DNA from: Gnetum montanum
Lineage: Eukaryota > Streptophyta > Gnetopsida > Gnetales > Gnetaceae
Assembly: GCA_015680685.1 (NCBI GenBank)
Contig: MNCI01000590.1
Span: forward strand, 64,001-110,367
Reading direction: 5' to 3'
DNA: 46,367 nt
Positions 32,300-44,659 of this stretch are shown piece after piece (position 1 is the stretch's first letter; each line of letters begins with the position of its first letter). Position numbers and translations under genes: made by a program. The notes under the pieces are model-generated. The model ran no database searches, was not told the origin of the DNA, and saw only the letters and a program-made list of their open reading frames with translations.

Positions 32300-33060
32300 A
32301 TAGTCCTCCCAATTTATTTTAGCTTGATAAAATAGATTACAAAATTTGATTTAGAATTGTTTGGCATGTTTATCAAATTATCATAGGAACTTCAACTCAT
32401 AATAGGCTCTTTCCTTTGACAAAATTGTTCAAATTTTCTTTTCAACCTATATTTCACTAGATTGCAATCTCTAATACATTGACCATTTTATCTTTCATAA
32501 CCTTGGAACTTCTTCATCTACCAAGTAGAAGTCATACCTTTTAATCTAGATTTAGCATTATGTACCCATACGTTATTTGGCATCTCTTCCAACTCAAAGT
32601 ATTTCTCAAGCACCTTCAACCAACTTGAAAAGGCATTGGTATCATCTACATCATTGAAAGTCTTTAACTCAATGAAAAAAACTCCGGTAGCATTATAGAA
32701 CACTCTAGCAAGTCTTGCTTCTTCCTCATCATCATGCTTTCCTAGAGAAGAAGAAGTTACCACTATTAGAGCCCATGGAATTCTCATCTAATAAATATGA
32801 TTTCTTCTTATTATAATCATTCACTAATATGTTTTGACACTCTCATAGCTAGATTGTCCTTCCTCATCATTTGCTCTATCTTCATCTAGTTATGAAACTT
32901 CTTCATCTAAATGTGCATGCTCATCACCTCTGCATGTATTGATATGGATAGGATCAAAATTTATATCTAAATTTGTACTAATCTCATCCAACCAAGAAAC
33001 CATGATTTGAAAGTAGACTTCATGCTCTCCATGTCTTGATGTAGGGCATGCACCTATTTC
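32300..33060 (-). pseudogene. Gag relic of family B copy B2
   Basis: The open part (32518-32787) encodes EEEARLARVFYNATGVFFIE, ELKTFNDVDDTNAF, SWLKVLEKYFELEEM and NAKSRLKGMTSTW, the amino-terminal Gag pattern shared with B1. Right of it a Glu/Asp-rich leader (HLDEEVS) and left of it a KKFQGYER stretch continue the similarity in broken frames. The primer site and LTR lie to the right, so the element is in minus orientation. Confidence 0.7.
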
Positions 33061-33123
33061 TTCTTAGGTGTCATCTAAAATTGACAAAATTCTCAACCAA
33101 ATCAAAGTAAAAATTAATGCAAA

Positions 33124-33135
33124 ACTCTAATACCA
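33124..33135 (-). other. Primer-binding site, decayed tRNA-Met type (B2)
   Basis: The minus strand reads TGGTATTAGAGT, two C to T transitions from TGGTATCAGAGC, at the LTR-gag junction. Confidence 0.7.
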
Positions 33136-33136
33136 A

Positions 33137-33450
33137 TAATGCTAAAATAAGTTCACTCTAATATTAAAATCACATTCCAACACTAAATATAGATATTATG
33201 GAAAAATAATTTATGTGCTAGAAAATAAGAAAACTAGCTATCTTCAATTATTTAGATGAGAAGATTACAACAAGGTTCCACAATCTAAAAATACGTTCAA
33301 ACCACTCTAATCACTCAAACAATGTTGTAGAGCATGAGGCTTTATAATCACATAATGGCTATTCTTAATGTAAGACACAATTGATGAAGAATCTCTTCCA
33401 TAACTTGGAATTGAGAATTCAATACATAAGCAAGACCAAAACACCTTTTA
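33137..33450 (-). repeat. Partial 5' LTR of family B copy B2
   Basis: Matches the LTR ends of B1 and B3: TTGAAGATAGCTAGTTTTCT, TTGTAATCTTCTCAT, CCTCATGCTCTACAAC on the minus strand. Similarity fades after about 33450, so the promoter half with the GATGTC array is not present or has been lost. Confidence 0.65.
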
Positions 33451-33569
33451 GCTAGGTTAGAGGGTTCATCTCTTTGCCTATGGTAGCAAGACTTCATTAT
33501 TTCAAATTCTAAATTTACCATGTGGAGCTTCTATAGAGAATCTTTCCTATCAACAAACTCTTTTTCATA

Positions 33570-35940
33570 TAGCACATAAATGGCCACTACTTCCTACTTT
33601 AGCTCATTTCTAGGTTGTCCTACTATTAACATGGTAAGGTTGACATATCGAAGGTTAGCAAATGCCATGTATTCTTTCAAATATTTAATCTACAGGTTCT
33701 TGTTCTTTTCTTTACTTCATGGACCAATGCATAACTATTCAAGATTGGCTACCAGTCAGGATTCTACACTGACATGGAACTAATCAAAGCTTTTTTCATC
33801 TAGATTTCTTTTTCATTGATATGTTTGTACATGTCAATTTGTCAACTTTTCATGTTTCTTAGCCTCATTTTTCCATGCACCTATTTTAATTGCAAATTTC
33901 TAACATATTGTGCACACCTCCTCCATTGAGAGGGTTCAACTTTCTTTGGCCAATCTATTAATTTCTTAGTTGACTCTCACCACCTATTCTTTCAACTAGT
34001 GGATACTTTCTTCAAAAATGTTCTTCTATTTCTTAACAATGCTCAACCTAGCATTATCAGCAACAAGTTTCTTTTTCTCTTATTTTGTGATGATCAATGC
34101 CTTCTTATAAACACATGCTTGAGCTTCAGTAGCTGAGGCATTCCAAATTGCCTTCTCCTTCTCTTACTCAATAGCTTTATTTTGTTCAATCAATTGGTTT
34201 AGCATCTCTATTCAGAATTGGTCCAGTTGGTCAAGTCCAACAAATTAGGCAAGGTCCCATCTTTCAACTTTCAGGGCAGCCAACTCTTATTGTAGTCGAT
34301 GCAGTTCTATTTCTCCATGCTCTACCATTATCTATACCATGAATAACTTTTATTTTATGGAAATGAAGTCTAATTGGCCTAGAGTGAAATCACTGGGGAT
34401 GTCAAAAAGAGTGGTTATCACGTGTTCCATCTACAACAATCTATCAAGTACATCCTCATGGGCTACAGGACTCATTAAAGTTCTAGCTAGCATTTGGGCA
34501 TCTTTGGTTCCAGTCAAGTCCATTGGGGGCATAACAAGCATATTAAAGGGTTATTTGATGTGATCTATTATTACCTTTGCTACTCCTACAACATCTTGAT
34601 GCTACATAACCACAACAATAGCACCTTCTCCTATTTTGAGCATTACTTGAAAAGATGCAATGTTCCTAAAGAGCTGTTGTGACCATTGGGCTTCTCCACC
34701 TGATTGTAAGAAGATCTTCTCCCTTGATGGAATGGTAGAAATGGTGGGTTGCACATCATTGATAACTTAGAAGAGGTTTGATTCATCCCTACTTCCCCAA
34801 CTAAGAGTTTTAGCAATGCACTACAGATGGCTCATTGCAAGCTAGTAATCTTGTGGTGGTGGCAGTGAAACTTATGAATCACACTACTACTTAAGCTCTT
34901 GCTCTATTTCATTCTCTAGTTCTAGCTCCTTTTCTATTTCTTATTCTTCACCAAGGTCTTTCCTTGATGTTGTAGGTTTAAGAAACTTAGCAAAAGAAGC
35001 CTTTTAAGCCCTCCTAGGAATGTCATCAGTGTATCCTAGGATTCCAATGTGCTTGCATAGCTTCTTGATCAAGCAAGGAAATGGAAGTATTGGCTTCCCT
35101 ACCTTAGTTTTTTCAAAATACCTTTGGATTTCCATGAAGTACATTTGGGGAAGATTAGCATTGTATTTTCCCATTAATATTACACTTCCCCCAGCCACAT
35201 AGGTTGAGATTCTATTGAGCCCTTTAGTTGGGAAGAGGTGATATGTGCCTATTGAAAAATAAGTTGTCACTTCTAGAGTCAACTCATTGTATGTTTTATT
35301 ATATCTATTATATTCCTACTTCAACCACAACTTTCTTGTTTTTAAATTAGGCATTGTAAACAGATGCATCAACTTGGCCTCCACATTTGGTAGATTCAGA
35401 TCCTTTGCAATTACCTTGACTAAGAAAGAAATAGTGAGTCTACTGATGTTGACCATGGGGAATTCTTCCTTGTTATGCCAAAATTGATGTGTCTCACTGA
35501 AGTGTTATTCACCACTTTTTGAAAGGATGTGCCATAATGGTGATGCCTAGGGTTGAGTTCAAACTACCTCAAGGGAAAATGCCATAAATGGATCAAAGAT
35601 CATTTCCAAGATGACTCTTGTAAACATGGATTTCTCCTAGATGGCTTCAAGGCATTCTTGGGATAACATGAGGCATTTTCCTTGCACTAGAGCTTGTGGT
35701 ATTGTTTCTCCTTGGACCAACTACCATGTGGTCGGATCCTCTTGATGAATACTAAATGACTAGGCCTCCTATTCTTCACATTCAGTTGGTGTGCCTTATT
35801 CTCCTAGTTGGCCTCTACCACCTTTCGAGCATTTAGCTGCATCTTGTGAAGGTCCTTCTTATCATCCTTTTTTTGGGGCCATTTGCAATCATTCAAGGAC
35901 TTGGGTATTACTAAGGTGTTATCATTTATTATGAACATGT
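33570..35940 (-). pseudogene. Heavily decayed Athila-like ORF1, second copy
   Basis: Minus-strand relic. The open piece 35004-35282 reads TLEVTTYFSIGTYHLFPTKG, GGSVILMGKYNANLPQMYFM and ILPFPCLIKKLCKHIGI, corresponding to the carboxyl half of the putative plant transposon protein domain (FP.LI..LC). To its right, a broken lysine-rich amino part is seen (LNDCKWPQKKDDKKDL). To its left (about 33600-34350) is a long charged helical stretch (EKEKAIWNASATEAQACVYK, EKKKLVADNARLS) interrupted by about a dozen TAG/TAA codons, many one transition away from CAG or CAA. It is like the ORF1 at 30 kb in domain type but not close in sequence. Confidence 0.5.
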
Positions 35941-37848
35941 TTATACCTTACTCATGACCTTAGTTCCATTAATTTTTTAGCTCATATGATTATCGAGTTA
36001 GAAAAATGTGCAAAAAGCGTTAACTTCTATTATGACCCTTCACACTTAGTTTCTTTTACCATATGTATGGCTAATAATGATGGTCATGAACCCTTGAGTG
36101 AGAGAATTAGAGTTTCTTGAATTTATATGATTGATTATTCATTAAAATACTTAATGTTTTTAACATTCTTACCCTTATAATACCTTCTAGGTGATAGAAA
36201 ATTATGAAAAATTGATGCAAGTTGTCCATGCAAGCACCCTCCCCTAACTAAATTAAATACTTCAAGTTCAAATAATTTCAAAAGCCATGAAAATTGGAGT
36301 GGTATGTAGCAAAATATTGCAAGTGCAAGTTGATTATGTAGAGCTCTTAGTCATGAGAGAAAAATTCAAAAACTTAGCTAGCTGCAAATGAAGATAATGG
36401 ATTTTGGAGCACCATAAGGATTATATATATAGTTTTTACGAACTCAATATTAAGTATCCAAAGTTGAGTCTGACCTGATAAGGGGTAGCCAATATTGAGG
36501 TGCTCAAACTTACATATTATAAGGGTAGTTAGCATGGAAAATAAAGTTCTATGATTGATGGAAGGGTTTCAGGTCAAATCCAAAGTTTTGGGGGGTAAGT
36601 GAGAATTTATATGTAGGCATTAGAACTATTAGAAGATGGAATCGTAGGAATTAAAAGCTTTGGAAGATGCAAGAAAAGGGATAATAGATACATGGTATAG
36701 AATGGATCAATTATATGATAAAGGAAAGTATTAAATTTAATTAGTTATGTACTTGGAAGGTTCAAGACGATGTGGTTGTGCTAAAAAGGTACAAGTCACA
36801 ACAATTACAGAAGTCAGTCCTCCCCAAAGTAGGCTTTAACCCTTAATGTCCTTGTATAATCACACCTAAAAATGTTTATAGGCACCAAAGGGGTTGAATG
36901 CAATACATACCTATAAAATAAAACAAACATGTTAAAACCACCAATTTGAGAAAATAACTCTATGTTACACAAAACCATGAGTTATGATCATATAGATAGT
37001 GAGATGAGATGAATTTGTGAAGGGATTGTAGAAATTGGAACATGAGGTGTCTTACCATAGGCATAATTAATCCTTGTGTGTGATTAATGGTTAAATTAAT
37101 TAGTAGCCATTCTTACTAAGATTCAAACCAAGTTCATACCATGTTCCAGCAACATCGCATTGGTTCATCTCTTCAATTAACAGCCATAAGAACCATCATT
37201 ATGAGTAGCATCACTTAGCATTTTGTCCAAGGAAGGAGTTTATTCATGGTATGTCTTTCTTTCTCTTTTATTATTTTGGCAGTATTCTGAGAAGCCACCA
37301 ACCTTCAAGAGTGGGTACATGTATTTCTAATGGGACCCTCAAAAATTTATTCAATGCACTTTTGTTTTACTCTTACTTCCATTTTTCATTAGATCTACAA
37401 TGATATAATTATAACCTTAGAAATATGATAAAACATATAGAAGTGGTCAAAGAGAATCCAGAAATCTCATTGATGTCACACACTTTACATTCCCCCTTGG
37501 TTCTATACTTTCTTATCTAGGCCCAATGATTATGAATTTATTTTTAGTTTGGTGATGGAAAAGAATATCATTATTACTATAGTAAGATCCTCTTATTAAT
37601 GGAATGGATGGATGGATGATGAGGCTTCACTATCCAAATAATTAGTTTCTCATGACTTGAAAACATAGAGAAAACCTAACGTCAATGGACTACATGAGTG
37701 TTTTATTCATAAGTGAGATTACTAACAAGGGAATGAAAGAAAAATATGGAAAAATTCAAAAAGGATAGGAAAAATTTATATCAAGAAATAAGAAAAAGAC
37801 AGAAAATTATAAAACAAAAATATGAAAAACACCTATTAATTTTGAATG
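35941..37848. other. No gene seen
   Basis: AT-rich. At about 36449 and 36491 a perfect 9-base inverted pair (CTCAATATT / AATATTGAG) lies close to a TATATATAG sequence (36425), which may be another LTR promoter relic. Confidence 0.4.
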
Positions 37849-40375
37849 TTAGACTAGAATGTCTCTTCCATGACTAAGAATTGGATCATGGTAAGAATGA
37901 ATAAGCCGATAGGCAAGCTTCATGTATGTGTAAGATAGTGTTAACCTTTCATTTTCAAGCCACTGGGTGTCTCTTGGTTTAATGGCAGGTGCATAAACAA
38001 GTTGTTGTTCACACACCTGGTTGTTAAATGTATGGTGGATCATAGTATGAGTTATGTAAACATTGTGGATGTTTGACCCACGATTTATCCCTTGATCATG
38101 ATTAGGAATGCATGGGATCACTTGTCTCTTCATAATGCTAAATTCATTGTTTCTAGTAGATGTTGGAGTAACAATGGATGGTGGCCTTTGCATAGGATCA
38201 TAGGACATTGATTGTAAAAGAGAAGGCATTGCATTGGATTGGCATTGTGCTGGTTTGGATGATGTAGTAGGTCCATGGGTGTTGCGATTATGCATGGGAG
38301 ATATCTTAAAGAAATGATGTTTCTAAGATTGTGGTGTGAACCTACTAGCATTATCATGCCTAAGCACATTCATAGCACAAGTGACATTCTTTTGTTAATG
38401 TTGCAATGCTGAACTTTCCTATGTTGGTGGTGGTGACATGTGATGGGGTGGAGTATGAAATTATCAAGGATAGGATGGAGGGTAAGAGGTTTAAGGTGGT
38501 GATCCTTCAATAGATATCATTGGTTGATGATACTTGGGAGAGTGGTAGTAGCACTTGGAAGTAGAGGAAGTAGTACTAGTTGGGAAAATAGGTTGTTGAA
38601 CATAATATCCATATGGGTTTGACTAACAATAAGGGTAAGGTTGGTTTGGTGATGGCCTTTCCCAAGATTTTGGTTTCAACACTATGGTTGATGATAGTGT
38701 TGAGGCTGGTAAGAAGTCCTCCTAGGATAGTATGATTTGTTGTAGGATTGTCTATAATTACCTTTTAAAAAAGGTAAGTTTCTAGGCATGTGCTTCTATG
38801 TGAACTTGGAATTTAATTCAAACACCCAATACTCATGTAGATGCAACATGACTAGAAAATAGCCCTTTGGATGATCATATATGAAAAGGCCACATCTGTC
38901 ATCTTCATCTATGGTTGTGCCTATAGCCTCTTGTTCTTCATCAATTTTTCCTATTTGCCAATAAGTGCTCCTAGCTATTTCTTGGTTCTTCTTCCTCTGT
39001 TTATTGTGATTGCTTAATTTGTTTTATGTTACCTTCTCTATGATTTCTACAAAACGTGTAACATTCTCATTTATCCACTCTGACTTCCTATCAAAATTTG
39101 CTTCAAGTTTATCAATAGACTTCTGTATCAACAAAGTTTGTTGCAAAATCACCTTATCGAGAGTTACCTCTTTCTCCTTATTATATATGGGGATCTTCTT
39201 ATTTTGAAGAGTTGGGTCCTAGTGAGAGTTCTCAACATTATCCCATTTACATATTTCTTCTTCTTCTTTTTCCACATGCTCAATTAGTTCTTGGATTTGA
39301 TGGGTTCATAGCTCATATAATTTTCTTGGAGCATACATCCAAAGGATCTCCCTTGTTTCATTACAAATCCCATCTATGATATGGAAATGTTTCTCTTCCT
39401 TAGAGAAACCATGGCTTGGACATATATTTAGTAGAGAATAATATCTATCTAAGGCCATATCTAAGGGTTCACATTGTTCTTGTCTCCATCCTTGGATTCA
39501 TGTCCTTAGGTTAAACACCCTCAAATTAGTTTGGTATTTCTCGTTGAAGAGGTCTAGAATGGTGGACCACTATTGAATTGAATTTGGTTTCAATGATTTA
39601 TACCACACTTTAGCTTTATTTATTAGTGTCGTAGGAAAGAGATTCAACTTTTACCACACACTTTCAATGTTGTATAAGTCATAGGCATCATGGAAGGCTT
39701 GTAAATGATGTTGGGGATCAAAATCATAGCCTCTCTCAAATTTAGGGATATTATTCATATCAAGATTTCATAATCAACTTTCCCTATGATGTATATGGGA
39801 TATCTTAACTACCTATATGATTTACATCATGCCCTTAGTGGCCAACAAGGATTAATCGTCATCAAACATGTTGTGATGAATATTTCTATTTCTATTTATT
39901 TAATTGTGATGATTTTGTCTATCTTCATTTTGATATCATTGATTGTTCCCATGATTTTGGTTGCTATTTTTATTTTTATTTTAACACCAATGATGAGCTT
40001 GGTCTCTATACCTACATTCATCTTCTTTAGAACTAGACATTGAAGATGAAGAGGAAGATGAGGAACTAGGAGGATTTTCATTGCTTCTATGGTGTTCAAC
40101 ATGGTCCCTTGATTTATTGTTTCCAAGTTTTGAGGAGGTCCTAGGCCTTGAGGCCTCCCATAGTCCAAGACTTACGTTGTCTCCTCCAAGGTTAGCTACC
40201 TTCAGTGAATGTAGTCTGCAAGTGTTGTCAAGGTAGTTATGAACATATCAAACCCTTGCATGAAGTTGGTCACTCCAATGTTCTTCAAAATATATCTCCT
40301 CAGTTCTCCCATTAATTTTTTCACTATCCAATGCATTATCACCTCCTTGTGAAAGAGACATTGCTTTTAGTTAAT
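37849..40375 (-). pseudogene. Gag and proline-rich spacer of family A copy A3
   Basis: Minus strand, collinear with A2. Amino end at about 40370 (MSLSQGGDNALDSEKING after AAAGCA). The Gag core at about 39490-39770 reads MNNIPKFERGYDFDPQHHLQ, AFHDAYDLYNIE, KVWYKSLKPNSIQ, WSTILDLFNEKYQT with two stops. Then a CNS-like acidic linker, a degraded zinc-knuckle region with YDHPKGY near 38870 in which the first cysteines are changed, and NPYGYYVQQPIFP at 38582-38620, the same signature as A2. The last open piece (37849-38295) is the spacer before protease. No protease is seen to the left. Confidence 0.75.
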
Positions 40376-40467
40376 GATGTGTGTGATTTAATATTTTCTG
40401 AAAGATATATCATTAATGCATTTACAATGATCGTATATAATATAACTAATTTAGATAACTAGCACCA

Positions 40468-40485
40468 TCCCTGACAATAGTGCTA
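40468..40485 (-). other. Primer-binding site, decayed tRNA-Asp type (A3)
   Basis: The minus strand reads TAGCACTATTGTCAGGGA, six differences from the canonical tRNA-Asp site, all transitions, one base from the LTR end. Confidence 0.65.
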
Positions 40486-40486
40486 A

Positions 40487-41305
40487 TGATAAGTGCTGAG
40501 GTACCCCCTACATCCAACCATATGCATCACAAGTGTTTATGCACAATCCAGTCAAATTTCATGGATGGGACTAGTTGTGGTATATAGATTGTTATGTCTT
40601 AAGAATAATTCACTATCTTCCCACTTGGACTAGTGGTAGCTTTTTCATGTATGGTTTAGTCCAAAGTGATGCATAAGCTAGTTAATGTTGAGCTATGCCT
40701 AATGATAATAAAAAACTTAATTATTTAATCTAATTAACAATGGAAAGAAAAGTCTAAACTAGCCTGTGTGCAATGAGTATCCATTCCTAATCATCTGTAC
40801 ATGCCTTGGACTTCATGTAACTAGCACTGGGATTATCAAGTGTATGTTACTAGGTGTACCAAACAATACACTACTTGGCTACCAAGTAATTACACTTAAG
40901 CACTCATGATTAGTTGTACTCATTCTGCTTAATGATAGGAATAATAAAGAGTAATAAATGAAAACATTAACTAAGGAAAATAGTAAACATTTAAGAAATT
41001 AAAAGCAATAATAAATCTAAGTAGATGACACAATAATAAAAGTAATGTAATGCATCCAAGTATGTCACACTATCACTTAACATGACACTATAGGCATGCA
41101 CTGGAAAATAAAATTTTGACTAATCTGAAATGTATTAGAAAGCTATCTAAAATATATATCCCAACCATGCATTGAAGTGTGGTATTTATAAGCTAGCACA
41201 AAAGGGATGATATTGGATGCTCAACATTGGAGGTTGTGCCCCGATATCAGATACCCGACATTGTGACCCTGATATAAGATATTTGATATCGCAACCCTAC
41301 AAACA
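40487..41305 (-). repeat. 5' LTR of family A copy A3
   Basis: On the minus strand it ends TACCTCAGCACTTATCA before the primer site; the preceding TATGGTTGGATGTAGGGG matches the A2 LTR end, and TGCATGCCTATAGTGTC and GATGCATTACAT match A1. A TATA-like CTTATAAATACC lies at about 41183-41195. The outer end near 41305 is approximate. Confidence 0.65.
41207..41292 (-). promoter_or_regulatory. GATATC array in the A3 LTR
   Basis: GATATC or near copies at about 41210, 41243, 41269, 41279 and 41285 (for example CCGATATCAG, TTGATATCGC), just upstream of TATA in element orientation, as in A1 and A2. Confidence 0.55.
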
Positions 41306-41388
41306 TGACTCATAAGAAGGTTTTTAAAAGATAACAAAATAAATAAAAAATTTAAATGAAGGTTTAATTTTAATATATAAATATTAGA

Positions 41389-41465
41389 GATCATGGATCA
41401 TTGATTAGTTGGTTAGCTCACATTACCTTGAACTCAAGGGTACTAGGTTTAAAGTTAATTATTGA
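41389..41465 (+). other. tRNA-like sequence, possible SINE head
   Basis: TTAGTTGGTTAGCTC resembles a D arm, ACCTT-GAACTCA-AGGGT can form an anticodon arm with a 7-base loop, and AGGTTTAAAGTTAATT resembles a decayed T arm with B box. The loop lacks the invariant T before the anticodon. It may be a tRNA-derived SINE head or an old tRNA pseudogene. Confidence 0.25.
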
Positions 41466-41517
41466 CACCTTATCCACATCAAACTAGAGGTATTATTCCA
41501 ATCATATTGCTTTAACA

Positions 41518-41518
<1 letters not shown>

Positions 41519-41550
<32 letters not shown>
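41519..41550 (+). repeat. (CA)16 microsatellite
   Basis: Uninterrupted CA dinucleotide run of 32 bases, downstream of the tRNA-like sequence. Confidence 0.98.
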
Positions 41551-41551
<1 letters not shown>

Positions 41552-41989
41552 TAGAGGTGGAATATATGATGAAGCAAAATATTTACATGTAATTATTCCT
41601 ATATATTGATATAAATATTATTTAGTGAAATCTAGAATATTGTAAAAGTAAATAATGAAATATTTTGATTATGCTTATTATAGATGGTTAAAGATGAGTG
41701 TATATATTATTCAAATGTGGGATAAAACTAAATTAAAAGTAAATGCCAAGTCACAAATAAAAATTTAATTTGTATGACTTATTTAAGCTAGCAGTGTTAC
41801 TTTTAAATCATTATTTACTTTCAAGACATATAAGAAAAATGAACCATATAGCCAATGAAAGGTAACATAAGTGGTTAGTTCAATGTTTTGAGGCATGACG
41901 TTAAACCTAAAAATAATATTAATAATAAGACAAAATATAGAGTACATAACATGCTTAACACTAAGTGGAAAATACAAAAAGTAATATGG

Positions 41990-43620
41990 AAAGGGTAAAC
42001 TTTTCAAGTTTAAAGATATCTACTAAAGTGTATAACCTTACAATAATGATTTAAAAATTAAGAGAGGAAAATTAATTATTATTAGGGAGAATGATCACAA
42101 TCTTAAAAACATCATGATATTCTTTACATCATGATAACTATATTGGGGAAAAAAAATTTAGGTATCTTAGTTACATTAACATCAACATCAATAGAAGAAT
42201 CCATCACAAACTTTTGCTAACTAGCTTATAAATCTAAAATATAAAAATTAACAAAAAATTTTCATCAATAGAAGAAGCTAACATTTTAGCATTTTTTGAA
42301 AGTAATTTAGAATTCCAATAGGGGAATTCTAGAAAAATGAGTGAACAATCTTATAATTGATACATTAAAAAATAAGTGAAGAAAATTAATTGTTAGTAGG
42401 GAGAAAGATCCTATTTCTAACAAAATTACATCACTTTTCAATATGTATGCTTGAAGTTAAAATAACAAAAGGATTTGAGATAGTGAGTTGTCGCTTAATA
42501 CACATTTGTATCAAGACAAAAAACTAGTACCACTTGTGAAAGATCTTCACCTCATCACTTATTATTGATCTTACATTAAGAGTCTTCACCATCAACTAAA
42601 CCTTCTCATTGACACTAGTTTTAATCTTTGTGTGAATAGTATTATTGTTAGACAAGGAAAAATTTATCTTATAAGCTATCTATTTAGGCTGCTTAATACT
42701 TTCTCTAGTACTAATAAAAATATGCATAAGAGTTTTTGTCTTCTTTGGATTATTTATTACCATTTGATCATTCTTATTATTAACATTAATTTGATTTTTT
42801 GTATCTTCAATTTTAATACATTTTTTCTTTTCTTCAAATTCTTTCTTTTTATCAGAAAAGGAAAAACGTTAAATAAATATTCTTTACAATAGTAAATGTT
42901 GCAAGAATTAGAAATATTATAATATGTTTTTTGCTAAATAAAAGTTTTTTCTCTTGCTTGTAATACCAATTCTTTTTTATGATCAGGAAGGTTGATTTTA
43001 ATTAAAAAATATCTAGAAAGATCAAAAGTTATAAAATAGAATCAATATGCTTAATAGGATAGAGAAGACGAACAATTTCCTATTCAACTTTCTAAAAACT
43101 TAATGAAAGATTATATAGCTCAATAAAACATAGAACTTTAGCATATTCTTTAAATAGGACATCAACATCTAATGTCTACTTATGTATTAAAGACCATATA
43201 TCTAAAATATGTTGCACCATTAAAGCATTTTCTAACTTAATAAGTAGAAAAAATGAGAATAAGACATGGATGTTATGTTTTTTGATCAAATCATTTAACT
43301 ATAAAATTTTGATTATGAGGTAGGTAATCCAAAATTTGAATGAACACATATCATGATAAAAGATTAGCAACCAATGACTTATGTACATAATTAGAGAAAA
43401 TAAGATTAGGTATCTTAGTCGCATCAACATTACTAGAAGAAGATGTTATAACATTTTTCATAGCAGCTTGTAAATCTACATCTTAGGAATCAAAAAAAGA
43501 TTTGCATTATCGGAGTAATATAGAATTTCAACATTGGTTGAAGAATATGGAAGTAATATAGAATTTCCCTAGTTGAATTCTAGAGAAATTAGATCTGTTG
43601 GGGAAAAATCAGAGAAAGTA
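41990..43620 (-). pseudogene. LINE ORF1-like relics (DUF4283 type), two related pieces
   Basis: On the minus strand, about 42680-43620 yields in broken frames NLIFSNYVHKSLVAN, FFLLIKLENALMVQHILDIW, DVDVLFKEYAKVLCFIELYN, then KVE, EIVRLLYPIKHIDSIL and a Lys/Glu-rich tail (KKKEFEEKKKCIKIEDTKNQ). The pattern FF..KL....M..VL...W followed by a W-I-x-L-x-x-LP-like segment is that of DUF4283, found in ORF1 of plant L1-type LINEs. A second piece at about 42050-42480 repeats the amino end (GTATCTTAGTTACATTAACA on the plus strand, matching about 43410), so two related copies or a duplication are present. Stops are numerous. Confidence 0.45.
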
Positions 43621-43929
43621 AAATCAAATCTACTAAAAAAATTAGATTTTTTAGAAAAACCTCAAATCTCCTTTAAAAATTAGATTCAAAAGCTAAGTTT
43701 ATATTATACTTGAAGCATTATTATGTTATTCTTAAGTTTTTCTAAAAAATCATGTTGACAATATATCTTTGATGTATCTTTAATCAAATTATTTCAAGTT
43801 TTGACATCCTTTTATAACCAACCCAATCATCATCATCATTATCTTGGTGCTTTTATCCCATTTATGACAGGAAAAGGATTTAACAATACTTTATAAAATA
43901 GATAAAGCATGAAGGTGCCTAGGTATGGC

Positions 43930-44640
43930 TTTGGAGTAGGTTTACTTCTATATTAAATCATCTTCCAACACTAAATCTAAATATTATAAAAGCATAATCA
44001 ATTTGCTAGAAAATAAGAAAACTAGCTACCTTCAATTATTCAAAGAGAAGATTACAATAGGATTATACAACCCATAAAGCATCCAAACACTCTCACATAC
44101 TCAAGTAATGCTACAAAGAATGAGGTTGTACAACCACACAATGATTATCCTCAATACAAGACCTAACCAAGACAGAGTCCATCAGATAACCTAGAATGAA
44201 TATCTCAACTCATAAGACACTAGAAACACTTGGTCAATACTCATTCAATTGATTAAGGATTGCAACCCACTCATGCACTCTTCACATGTACTCTCTTAAC
44301 ATCTCACTTAAAATTCTCTATGACATCTCATGACCTCTCATAAAATACAATTCATATTTATTAATTAAGAATAATAAAACCCTAGAAAATCTTCCTTAAG
44401 ATTAACTTCAAGATCCTTCACTATTTTCCATCTTTCTCCACCTTATCTTAATTGTTTTCAGACTTGGAATGATAATTTCAAAAGTTTCCCTTTCTGTCCA
44501 AGTTGTCTCTAGCCTTTGTAGGATTTCTTGCTATAAAATTAGCAATCCTGGAGAGATGTCTAATTTCTAGCTAAGATGTCTTTTATTGTAGCAAAGATGT
44601 CTTGACCCAATATGAGACATCTCAGCAACTTGTGAGTGTG
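43930..44640 (-). repeat. LTR of family B, copy B3 (possibly solo)
   Basis: On the minus strand it matches B1 and B2: TTGAAGGTAGCTAG, TTGTAATCTTCTCTTTG, GTTGTACAACCTCATTCTTT, AATTAATAAATATGAATTG. A decayed primer-site-like sequence may follow at about 43918-43930, but no gag is recognised to the left. The promoter half holds a GATGTC array (44554-44628). Confidence 0.6.
44554..44628 (-). promoter_or_regulatory. GATGTC array in the B3 LTR
   Basis: On the plus strand, AGAGATGTCTAAT, CTAAGATGTCTTTT, GCAAAGATGTCTTGA and TGAGACATCTCAG occur within 75 bases, about 20-25 bases apart; further GACATCTC and ACATCTC copies lie at 44305-44335. Confidence 0.6.
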
Positions 44641-44659
44641 AATCAAGAACTTAGAATGA

